Source: Bradyrhizobium diversitatis (GTDB lineage: Bacteria > Pseudomonadota > Alphaproteobacteria > Rhizobiales > Xanthobacteraceae). From it: a stretch of DNA of 64,000 nucleotides. The DNA lies in the NCBI RefSeq assembly GCF_016031635.1, contig NZ_JACEGD010000002.1, forward strand, positions 62,001-126,000. Direction: 5' to 3'. Both the position numbers and the translations under genes were made by a program. Below the pieces are notes generated by a model. The model searched no databases. It was not told the origin of the DNA and saw only the letters and a list, made by a program, of their open reading frames with translations. The first letter of the stretch is position 1. Every line of letters starts with the position of its first letter. Positions 36,040-43,883 of this stretch are shown piece after piece.

Positions 36040-36176
36040 ACGCGGCTTTCTTCCACCATCCCATTTGGCAATCGCCTCACCATCTCACCATGTCGTGTCC
36101 GTAAGGAACGGTCGTCTATGGAATCGTTTCGATAGATAAACTCTCCGTGCGTTCAGCCGAATCGAAGGAGGTTGCC

Positions 36177-37058
36177 TTGAAAATTGGGTTCGTCGGTCTC
36201 GGTCGCATGGGCAGCGCGATGGCGGCCAATCTGGTGAAGGCTGGCCACGACGTTACCATCTGGAGCCGCTCGCTGGACCAATCGTCCCCGCCGGCGGCGT
36301 CTCTCGTCCAGGCCGGCGCCCGCGTCGCCGCAACGCCCGCGGAGGCCGCCGGTGGCGAAGTCATCATGTCATCGGTCTCGGACGATCACGCTGTCGAGGC
36401 GATTGTCTATGGCGAGGAGGGCATTCTCGATGCTCCCGCACTCCACGTCTCCCTGAGTACGATTAGCATCGACCTCGCCGACCGCCTCGCCCGAGATCAA
36501 GGCTCTAGGGGCGGCTATGTCTCGGCATGCGTGTTCGGCCGCCCGGCGGCAGCAGCGGCAGCAAAGCTGTTCGTTGTCGTAGCGGGTGGCTCCAACGAAC
36601 TCGATCGCTGCGAACCGCTCCTCCAAGCGATCGGACAGCGCGTCTTCCGCGTGGGAGATAGGCCGTCGGCGGCCAATCTGGTGAAGCTCAGCGGCAACTT
36701 CATGATCATGTCCGCAATCGAAGCGATGGCCGAAGCCATGACCGTCGCCGAGAAGGGCGGCGTGGAGCGAAAAGCACTGCTCGACGTGCTGACCGGAACG
36801 CTGTTCGACGCGTCCGTCTATCACACCTACGGTGAAATCCTCGTCGAAGATCGCTTTAAGCCCGCTGGCTTCACCGCGCCGCTTGGCCTTAAGGAGGACA
36901 TGAACCTTCTCGACAGCGCTGCGGCCGCCAATAATGTCCCGATGCCGCTGCTCGGTGTCGTGCGCGACCATCTCCGCTCGGCGATCGCTCAGGAAGGCGC
37001 GGACATCGACTGGACCAGCGTTGCGCTTGCTGTGCGCCGCGACGCCGGACTTGCCTAA
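36177..37058 (+). CDS. 3-hydroxyisobutyrate dehydrogenase-family oxidoreductase
   Basis: 293 residues from a TTG at 36177, preferred over a GTG at 36147 because AAGGAGG lies 5 bases before it and the Rossmann fold starts at once (KIGFVGLGRMGSAMAANLVKAGHDVTIWSRS). The catalytic Lys region is AANLVKLSGNFMIMSAIEAMAEAMTVAEKGGV (about residues 164-195). The family oxidises beta-hydroxy acids or reduces semialdehydes and imines with NAD(P). Its neighbours are the aldehyde dehydrogenase and a RidA. Confidence 0.88.
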   Translation: MKIGFVGLGRMGSAMAANLVKAGHDVTIWSRSLDQSSPPAASLVQAGARVAATPAEAAGGEVIMSSVSDDHAVEAIVYGEEGILDAPALHVSLSTISIDLADRLARDQGSRGGYVSACVFGRPAAAAAAKLFVVVAGGSNELDRCEPLLQAIGQRVFRVGDRPSAANLVKLSGNFMIMSAIEAMAEAMTVAEKGGVERKALLDVLTGTLFDASVYHTYGEILVEDRFKPAGFTAPLGLKEDMNLLDSAAAANNVPMPLLGVVRDHLRSAIAQEGADIDWTSVALAVRRDAGLA

Positions 37059-37084
37059 ACACCTGCATGATCATGGAGAGTACT

Positions 37085-37504
37085 ATGAGCTTACAGAGTC
37101 CGATTCACGACAATCCGAAGACGCTCCTGACTCCGCCGGGCTACAGCCAACTGGTCGAGGTCGGCCCCGGCCGGCTGATCTTCGTCGCCGGTCAGGTTGG
37201 CCTGAACGTCAGTGGCGAACTGGTGGGCAACGGCGATTTCAGGCAGCAAACGGAGCAAGCATTCCGCAACCTTATTGCTGCTATCGAGTCACGCGGAGGC
37301 ACCGTCGGCAGCATCATCAAGTTGTCCATGTTTCTTACCGACATGAAGAACTTGCCCGTGCTCCGCGAAGTCCGCGACGGCTTCATCGCGCCCGGACCTG
37401 GCGTTCCCGCCAGCACGACCGTCGAGGTCTCCGCGCTATTCCGACCTGAATTCCTGTTCGAGGCCGAAGCCGTGGCTTGGCTGCCGGCGGTGGAGGGGAC
37501 CTAG
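37085..37504 (+). CDS. RidA family protein (third of three)
   Basis: 139 residues from the ATG at 37085, which has GGAGAG 5 bases upstream; an in-frame ATG at 37067 is possible. Rid motifs: GRLIFVAGQVGLNVSGELVGNGDFRQQTEQAFRNLIAAIESRGGTVGSIIKLSMFLTDM. The C-terminal VPASTTVEVSALFRPEFLFEAEAVAW has Ser in place of the RidA Arg, as in the second copy. It lies 26 bases after the dehydrogenase and is the last recognisable gene of the catabolic island. Confidence 0.87.
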   Translation: MSLQSPIHDNPKTLLTPPGYSQLVEVGPGRLIFVAGQVGLNVSGELVGNGDFRQQTEQAFRNLIAAIESRGGTVGSIIKLSMFLTDMKNLPVLREVRDGFIAPGPGVPASTTVEVSALFRPEFLFEAEAVAWLPAVEGT

Positions 37505-38028
37505 GTCTGCCAACGGCGACGAAAGTGCGAGCGTGGCAAAACGGTCGAAGCGGCGGCTACAAAGGCCACCGCAGCAAAGGGAGGCCAACAGCGGCTCGTC
37601 GTGTCGGTGGTTGCGTATGATTCCCTCCCTGGGCACCAAAGCTACGATATTTTGCGATTTTCTACGATATTCGGCGAGGGACGACTAAGTCTCGCGATCG
37701 AGAGGAAACTAAGCAAGGGGACTGGCGATATTGAGTGACGCGAACCACCGACGTCCCCGCCTCGAAAAGACCCTTATGACTTGCTGGGCGCGTAGTCAGA
37801 TATGGTGATGACTGTCATGGGTATGTCCTTGGTTCAAGTTGAGGAGATTCAGGTGTACCGAAAGCGATCGATCCGCTGCACAGGAAGGATTGGGAATCGA
37901 GGCGGAATCGTTGGAAATGTCTGTCAGTCAGCTGGGGCAGCGATCGTCAGATGATGGTAATCTGACCTCACGACTCAGGTGCGTCGATCGCCCCAAGATA
38001 CGAACCATCAGCCAACCAGGGTTACTCC
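37505..38028. other. Boundary region with a tRNA-end-like scar
   Basis: About 520 bases with no convincing gene. TGATTCCCTCCCTGGGCACCA at 37618-37638 looks like the 3' end of a tRNA, from the T-loop through a final CCA, with no tRNA body before it. Just after it, CTACGATATT is repeated at 37642-37651 and 37662-37671. Such a scar is what an integration event into a tRNA gene leaves, and it separates the catabolic island from the recombinase block. Confidence 0.4.
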
Positions 38029-38765
38029 ATGTATCGCATTCACGCGCTTACTGCGGCGTTCCCGGAGATGGGTACACCTGTCTACGATCGGCTCAAGGAG
38101 GACATAGCCGCGAGCGGTCAGCAGCGCCCGATCGCCCTATATGAAGGAGCCGTGTGGGGATGGCCGCGCCCGCCTTCGAGCACGCGGCGAATTGGGCCTG
38201 CAGCCAAAGTTTCGGTTTCTGAAGCCGAAGGACGAGCCGATCCCCTATCTTCTATTGCGGCACGACCGTTATGGCGAGCCGCGCTCGCCGGAGCGGACGG
38301 CAGCTTTGGCAATTCTCCAGCGCACCTATGATGAAGACTGGGTCGCCGCGTTCAAGAGACAGCGGTCGGAGTGGCTGCGCGCTGCACGTAACGAATTCCG
38401 ATCGGTTGCGCCACTGCGAGCTCAACCTTGTGCGGTTTGTCACCAGCACGCCGAGTTCGTGCACGCACACCATTCCATACCTCTCAACGTCCAGTTCGAA
38501 CTGGGGATCGAGAAGCCGATCCACGAATTCGTCTGGTTGTGCCCAACGCATCATCGACACATGCAGATGATGATCAGCGTCTACATGACCGATACGCGGT
38601 CTGGTCACTTTCTCGATGGAATTCCTGATCACGCGCTAGACAATTGGCATGCCGTTGAGCGCATGTTCCAATTGGGCCGTCGATCTTTTTCTCGGCATCG
38701 GAGGTATGCATCAGAATGGCCGCGGTTGCGACTATATCTATTACGACTACGGTTGGACTGGATAA
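38029..38765 (+). pseudogene. ParB-like/HNH-type protein, frameshifted
   Basis: The first frame (ATG 38029) gives YRIHALTAAFPEMGTPVYDRLKEDIAASGQQRPIALYEGAVW, a ParB/Srx-type N-terminal fold; the frame from 38141 continues DGRARLRA..GELGLQPKFRFLKPKDEPIPYLLLRHDRYG. One extra G in the GGGG run at 38155-38158 separates them. The C-terminal part has CAVCHQHAEFVHAHHSIPLNVQFE and CPTHHRHMQ, an HNH/zinc-finger-nuclease-like pattern. The reading frame near its end is uncertain, so the right boundary is approximate. It is tail to tail with the RepB-like pair and belongs to their module in style. Confidence 0.6.
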
Positions 38766-38848
38766 CAGCGTCGCGATGGGACGACAGGACCGAACCCGGC
38801 GGCGTGAATAGAAGAAGGGCGCAGCGGCTCGCTGGTTTCGTCGCCGCT

Positions 38849-39760
38849 TCAATGCGCCACAGCCTCCGGCACCGGGTTGTCCAGCGAAGTCACAGACACG
38901 ATCGACTTGAACTCCTCAAGGATCTCCGGGTGGTTCTGGTCGAGATAGCGCTCCACCTTCTTGTTGCCGATCAGCTTGGAGACGTAACCGCAAGCAATCA
39001 CGAGATGCAGAACATCCTCACCGTATGAGGTTTCCACAGCTTTGAAGTCTTGCTGAAGCACGCTCATCTCGCGCTCCATGCGCGCGATCTGCTCGGGCGT
39101 CATCCCGTCAATCCTTTTCACCCGTTCAGGCTTGGCTAAGTCGGCCTGCTTGGTTGCCGCCAGCAGAGCCCGAGCATACCCAATCGTAAAGTTTGAAGCT
39201 GACAGCATCAATTCGGCGACCTCGACTTGGCGCATGGAGCCCATCCGACGGAGGGCGTCAAACGTCACAGTGCTGACCATCTTGTCCTTCAGCATCTCGA
39301 TTACTTCCGGGCTGATCCCATCCAGCATCGCCCGCCGCCGCTTGATGTGACCAATGTTGACATCGAGCGCTTTGGCCAACTTCTCTTCCGACACACCGCG
39401 CGCAAGCGCACGTACGATCATGAAATATTCCTGAATCGTCGCGAGGTGATTGATGCGCTTGTTATAGGTGAAGGTTTCGTCATCATGCGCCAAAATGCAG
39501 CGAGCGCTCGTCTCGCCACGATCCAGTAGCGCCGCTCGGCGCCAATGGCCGTCCAGCAGCAGATGCTTTCCGTTCTCGTCGGGTTGCCTTGAGACAACCA
39601 GGGGCTCGATCAGACCGACTTCAGCAATCGACTGGGCAACCCGCTTGTATCGGACGAGCTTCTTTGTCTCTTCAGAGACCTGCTTGAGTGGCAGAATCGC
39701 CTCAAACGGAACAACGACAATGCCCTCCTCAAAGGCAATCTTCACCTCGACATTGTCCAT
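38849..39760 (-). CDS. RepB/ParB-like protein with plasmid-partition C-terminal domain
   Basis: 303 residues. The ParB N-terminal domain is visible (VVPFEAILPLKQVSEETKKLVRYKRVAQSIAEVGLIEPLVVSRQ and LLLDGHWRRAALLDRGE, the latter at the place of the GERRxxA box), then a central helix-turn-helix (VSEEKLAKALDVNIGHIKRRRAMLDGI) and a RepB-type C-terminal domain. It lies 2 bases after a second ParB-like gene and behind a serine recombinase. Paired genes of this kind with a recombinase are found in rhizobial mobile elements; the role may be DNA partition or recombination control. Confidence 0.82.
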   Translation of the reverse strand: MDNVEVKIAFEEGIVVVPFEAILPLKQVSEETKKLVRYKRVAQSIAEVGLIEPLVVSRQPDENGKHLLLDGHWRRAALLDRGETSARCILAHDDETFTYNKRINHLATIQEYFMIVRALARGVSEEKLAKALDVNIGHIKRRRAMLDGISPEVIEMLKDKMVSTVTFDALRRMGSMRQVEVAELMLSASNFTIGYARALLAATKQADLAKPERVKRIDGMTPEQIARMEREMSVLQQDFKAVETSYGEDVLHLVIACGYVSKLIGNKKVERYLDQNHPEILEEFKSIVSVTSLDNPVPEAVAH

Positions 39761-39762
39761 CG

Positions 39763-40641
39763 CTAGCCTCCGGCGCCATGAAGACGCTCCGCAATAGGTC
39801 GCGGCAGCGTATGCAATTCTTCCGTCCGCAACAGTCTCACAAACATCGCCTCGCCCATCAGCATTCGCAGTGCATTGACAACAAACAACAGGCGTCCCTG
39901 AGCGAGGCCGGCCTTCTTGACAAGCAGCTTTTGCCGATCTGCCTCTTTGCGGTAAGCCCGCACAAGTGCCCCCGACGTTACGCGCTTGGCCTGATGCCGC
40001 GGCCCTTTCGGAGCATTGCTTTTTCCGAGCAAATTGCGCTGTTCGATAATCTTGCGAATCGTCAATACCTGATTGCCGGGGATGGCATTGGCTTCGTAAG
40101 CCTCAGCAAGAGCCTTCTGAACGTCGCCCTCTTTTGCTTTCGCAATCTCCATAGCAATAGTATGCGGGATGATTCCCTTGTCCACTGCGGCCAGCAGCCG
40201 CTGCTCCCCATTGTCCAACAGAGTACAAATCGCGTAGACGTACTCCGGGGAGAAATCGATCTTGGCCGCGATTTGCGTCGTTGAATAGCCTCGCTTCTTG
40301 AGACTCCCGATCTCGGAGACCAGCTCCATCGGCGAATGGTGCCGTCGCGCGAGGTTCTCGACCAGACTCATGACAAAGCAGTCCTCTTCGGAGGCCTCGA
40401 TAACAATTGCCGGAATGTCTTTCTGTCCAAGTGCGATAAAGGCCTCCAGGCGGCCCTGACCGCAGACGAGATCAAATCCGTGGCCATTGCGGCGACTGAC
40501 GGTGATAGGCTTCTTGAGACCAAGATGCGCAATGCTCGTCACAAGCTCACCAAATATTCGCTTGTTGCGCGACCGAGGATTGATGACCTTGATGTCGGCA
40601 ACAGGAACCTTGACGATTTTGGGCGCGATATTTTCAGTCAT
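39763..40641 (-). CDS. ParB-like protein (RepB family)
   Basis: 292 residues with a clear ParB/Spo0J N-terminal domain: PVADIKVINPRSRNKRIFGELVTSIAHLGLKKPITVSRR, FDLVCGQGRLEAFIALG (GERRxxA-like box) and MSLVENLARRHHSPMELVSEI (ENxxR-like box), then a helix-turn-helix (YSTTQIAAKIDFSPEYVYAICTLL). It overlaps the recombinase gene by 4 bases. The absence of a ParA ATPase argues against normal plasmid partition. Confidence 0.85.
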   Translation of the reverse strand: MTENIAPKIVKVPVADIKVINPRSRNKRIFGELVTSIAHLGLKKPITVSRRNGHGFDLVCGQGRLEAFIALGQKDIPAIVIEASEEDCFVMSLVENLARRHHSPMELVSEIGSLKKRGYSTTQIAAKIDFSPEYVYAICTLLDNGEQRLLAAVDKGIIPHTIAMEIAKAKEGDVQKALAEAYEANAIPGNQVLTIRKIIEQRNLLGKSNAPKGPRHQAKRVTSGALVRAYRKEADRQKLLVKKAGLAQGRLLFVVNALRMLMGEAMFVRLLRTEELHTLPRPIAERLHGAGG

Positions 40642-42203
40642 GCGGCAACCCCTAGCTCGTTACGTGCGCTGAGGCCGAAGAACGTATCGAGATCGTCGAA
40701 ACGATACGCATCCAGATAGATGCCGTTTTCTTCAGCGAGCCTCAGCCGATCCGTTGACATGTCAATGCTGGGTAGAAGGTAATAATCGAGAATATCCTTG
40801 TTCTCTCCATCCATGCGTATGGCGATCGTAATATCGGGTCGCAGACTCGTGTCGAGCCTCAGCTTCCAACGCAGAAACCCGGCCTGCGTGTGCAGGCAGC
40901 GCGCGATGACAATCGAAGCCGTGAACTCGCCGTTGATCCTCAGGATGTCCGTCAACTCGTCGAATTCGACTGTACCGCCGCCTTCCCGTATCCCAGCCAG
41001 TGTCTTCTCGAGCACTTCAGGAAACATGGTGCGAAGCGCCCGGTTCGTCTCGATATACTGGTAATCGCGCCCGGGATCGTAGCCAACAAGTTGATAGGCC
41101 CGAACCAGACTTCCAAACCGCGTTCGATAGACGGAACTCGATGGCATCTCATCGCCTTCGTCGATCACAAGGCCCGAGAGATGTCCTTTCTGCTTCAAAA
41201 GGCTCGTCAACCGCTCCAGCATTTCTTCATCGGTCAGCCGCTTGCTTCGCTCGTCGATGATCCGTTTGGCGGCCAGAAAGAAGTCGCTGTCGATCACCGC
41301 ATCGAACACGTGATCCGCCCGAACCCACATCTCCGGCGGGTTTATGACCCGCTTCTGCTTCAGCTTGAACGAGACCCGATTGTAGATGTTGTTCCCGACG
41401 TACTTCTCGTTCGTGAGGATCTGGTGGATCGTCCCTCGAGTCCAGGGGCGACCAAACTCATTTGGGATGCCCTCCACATTGAGCATCGCGGCAATCTCGA
41501 CTTCTGTTTTGAGCTGCAGAACGAAGCACCGATAGATTCGTTGCACGACACCAACTTCGTGCAGCGGCCCGGGCTTCAGGATGACCCGGTCAGTCTGCAA
41601 GCTCTTGTATTCGCCGCGCGAAAGATCGGCCTTGGGAACGCGGTGTTCGTCGATCAGTTGGCGGCGCAACCCGTACCCCGGGGAACCACCTTGCCTGAAG
41701 CCGAGCCCAATGAGGCGGCACTGGCCGGCGAAAACCTTGGCCGAGAGCTCCCGGCTATACTCCCCTGCCATCGCCCGCTTCATGCTCTTGATGATGGTGG
41801 ACGACAGGCTCCCGTCATTTTCAAACTGCTCAACGCAATATCGAACCTGGATGCCTGCCTCCTTGCAGGAATATTCGTAGTATGCGCTTTCGTCGGCGTC
41901 CGGAAATCGTCCCCAGCGGCTCACATCGTAGACCAGGATAACGGTGTAGTCCGCGTGACGATTCCGAACATCTTCAAGGAGTTGCTTAAGGGCATCGCGC
42001 CCTTCGATACGCAACCCGCTGCGTCCCGCGTCCTCGTAGGTTCGAACAATCGTGAGATTGTGGCGCGCCGCATAGGCCGCGATTGCGTCCTTCTGGTTCT
42101 CGGTCGAATATTTCTGATGGTCCGTGGACATGCGCACGTATTGCGCGGCCCGTGCCGGGCCTTTGGTTGGCTCTTCGGCGTTTGCTTGTCTCGCACGTCG
42201 CAC
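40638..42203 (-). CDS. Large serine recombinase
   Basis: 521 residues. The resolvase domain begins RAAQYVRMSTDHQKYSTENQKDAIAAYAARH with catalytic Ser at about residue 26 (YVRMSTD); then DAGRSGLRIEGRDALKQLLEDV and VYDVSRWGRFPDADESAYYEYSC. The recombinase domain follows (PNEFGRPWTRGTIHQILTNEKYVGNNIYNR, about residues 255-285). The C-terminal part is unlike the usual zinc-ribbon/coiled coil and may be family-specific. It is translationally coupled to the two ParB-like genes. It probably moves or inverts the element carrying them; the attachment sites are not identified. Confidence 0.9.
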   Translation of the reverse strand: MRRARQANAEEPTKGPARAAQYVRMSTDHQKYSTENQKDAIAAYAARHNLTIVRTYEDAGRSGLRIEGRDALKQLLEDVRNRHADYTVILVYDVSRWGRFPDADESAYYEYSCKEAGIQVRYCVEQFENDGSLSSTIIKSMKRAMAGEYSRELSAKVFAGQCRLIGLGFRQGGSPGYGLRRQLIDEHRVPKADLSRGEYKSLQTDRVILKPGPLHEVGVVQRIYRCFVLQLKTEVEIAAMLNVEGIPNEFGRPWTRGTIHQILTNEKYVGNNIYNRVSFKLKQKRVINPPEMWVRADHVFDAVIDSDFFLAAKRIIDERSKRLTDEEMLERLTSLLKQKGHLSGLVIDEGDEMPSSSVYRTRFGSLVRAYQLVGYDPGRDYQYIETNRALRTMFPEVLEKTLAGIREGGGTVEFDELTDILRINGEFTASIVIARCLHTQAGFLRWKLRLDTSLRPDITIAIRMDGENKDILDYYLLPSIDMSTDRLRLAEENGIYLDAYRFDDLDTFFGLSARNELGVAA

Positions 42204-42284
42204 GGAAGAACTACTCGGTCATTGATCAACCTAAATTCGGGTTGAGCCTCGGGGATAGTCAAGCGTACCCAAGGGAGAGCAGGA

Positions 42285-42665
42285 ATGTCGCCTCCAAAAA
42301 AGGACCGAAAGATTCAGGCAATTCCCGTAAACTCTTATCCAATTCAAGTGAACGACATTGGAAGCGCCGCATTTGCGCAGACGATCGCAGAGGCTCTTCA
42401 TAAGGAATTTGGCGGCACGCACGCCGCCGTTAAGACTGTCGTGGCACTCACGAAAGCCAATGAGCGCGCCGTCAAGAATTGGTTTTCAGCCAAGAATGGC
42501 CCAACGGGCCGTCATCTCGTAGATCTCGTTCGAACATCGGATGAGGTTCTTGAGGCCGTCTTGCGAATGTCGGGACGCAGCGATTTGATCGTTGCGAAGA
42601 AGCTTGAGGATTCCAAAAAGACTTTGTTGAAGATGCTTAGACTCATCGGCGAGCTTCAAAATTAG
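42285..42665 (+). CDS. Small putative DNA-binding protein divergent from the recombinase
   Basis: 126 residues. The middle (ALHKEFGGTHAAVKTVVALTKANERAVKNWFSAKNGPTGRHLVDLVRTSDEVLEAVLRMSG) looks like a Cro/YdaS-type helix-turn-helix in which AAVKTVVALTKANERAVKNW makes the two helices. It is divergent from the recombinase, 81 bases apart, so it may regulate it. No family name assigned; the last 30 residues are basic and helical. Confidence 0.7.
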   Translation: MSPPKKDRKIQAIPVNSYPIQVNDIGSAAFAQTIAEALHKEFGGTHAAVKTVVALTKANERAVKNWFSAKNGPTGRHLVDLVRTSDEVLEAVLRMSGRSDLIVAKKLEDSKKTLLKMLRLIGELQN

Positions 42666-43037
42666 TCGCGTTTCAGCGCCAACCCTTAGCAGAGATAGCA
42701 GCTTCGACTTATCGAGAACTACCAAACGCTTAGTCGGCTTTTTCCGCGGCTGCGTGCACAATCACGATCGATGTATAGGGCTCATCCCATCGTGCGGTGC
42801 TACGACAGATCATCATGCATCTTTGCCGACCGCTCACCTCCAATGCCTTGGACGCCAACTCTTCCGCAATTTCCTTTCTGCGCGCGGCATGCTGCAGCGG
42901 ATATTCGCTCGGCTAGTGGCCTACGAGTTTGAACAGTTGATCACTACTAGCCGGCTTTGCGCGGCGGTTCCACAACGGCTGATATACTGCTGGATACCGA
43001 ATCGCTCGATCGGCTGCGCACCTTCAGGTTTTGGCAC

Positions 43038-43877
43038 ATGTCCGACTACTGGCATCTGACCCGTAAACATCTCGAAAAATCGGCCGCTCTTTTGGCATCT
43101 GGCGACGACGATGATCTCGTCTATGCTTGCCTGGAACTGCGCAAATCGCTCGAGGCATACGCTTACAGCTTACTTCAGAAATATCTTAGCGAAGTACCGC
43201 TGCGAGCGGTAGAGACCTGGCAACCCGACAAGGTGCTGAAGGAATTGCTTGCAATCGATCCCAATTCTGAAGCGAGCTACAAGCTTCGCGTGAAACGGAA
43301 CGCCACCGAAACTGAGGAGGAGGGCGCCTGGAAGGTGCTCGGAGAGGACCGAAGGTTGCCGATCGGCTACTTGCGCAACAGCTACCATGCTCTGGGCAGC
43401 TTCCTGCATGTTCCTACAATTCGTCAGTCCACTCGCTCAGCTGATTTCGCGCCTGCGCGCGCAAGAGCTCTCGAAATTCACAATCGAATTTCAGCGATAT
43501 TGGCTCCCGGCCGGATCATTGGAAATCTTGGAAATTTCTATCATTTCAATTGCTGCGAGTGTGAAACCCCCGTTGCTCGACGTCGAGAGTTCATTCTATC
43601 CGGCGGGACCGTGGAGTGTGGCAACTGCGGACAAACCTATGATGTTGAGAGCGAAGAAAGCGGCCAAATTCGTTTCATTCCCCGAAGCTTCTCTTGGGAT
43701 TGTCCGCGCTGCGGGGCATTTCAGGACATCGTCCAGAGCCGGGCGAAAGAAGGTATCGATGTTACTTGTAAGGCTTGCTCACTGCCAACAACATTGCATT
43801 TCGAACAAGTTGGATGCATCCAATATGATGCTACTTTGCTTGACGAATCGGGCGAAGGCGAGCCCAAAACTAGGTAG
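43038..43877 (+). CDS. HEPN-like helical domain with zinc ribbons, unknown function
   Basis: 279 residues from the ATG at 43038; the frame is open to a TTG at 42957, so the start is uncertain. The first ~130 residues are helical (SDYWHLTRKHLEKSAALLASGDDDDLVYACLELRKSLEAYAYSLLQKYL) and recall HEPN-type domains, with RNSYHALGSFLHV as the nearest thing to the R-N..H motif. The second half has four Cys-pair knuckles: CCECETP, CGNCGQ, CPRCG and CKACS, i.e. two zinc ribbons. It is convergent with the AbiE toxin gene, 6 bases apart. HEPN proteins are often RNases in defence; the role here is unknown. Confidence 0.6.
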   Translation: MSDYWHLTRKHLEKSAALLASGDDDDLVYACLELRKSLEAYAYSLLQKYLSEVPLRAVETWQPDKVLKELLAIDPNSEASYKLRVKRNATETEEEGAWKVLGEDRRLPIGYLRNSYHALGSFLHVPTIRQSTRSADFAPARARALEIHNRISAILAPGRIIGNLGNFYHFNCCECETPVARRREFILSGGTVECGNCGQTYDVESEESGQIRFIPRSFSWDCPRCGAFQDIVQSRAKEGIDVTCKACSLPTTLHFEQVGCIQYDATLLDESGEGEPKTR

Positions 43878-43883
43878 CTCAAA

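Noticed and set aside
36119..36132. Operator-like TGGAATCGTTTCGA before the HIBADH-type gene
   Set aside because: It matches only one half-site and has one base less between halves than the other copies; not counted in the regulon.
37642..37671. Short direct repeats as a possible CRISPR or iteron array
   Set aside because: Only two copies of 10 bases; no array and no cas or rep genes.
40890..42245. 451-codon plus-strand open frame
   Set aside because: Antisense to the serine recombinase, whose motifs are complete on the minus strand.
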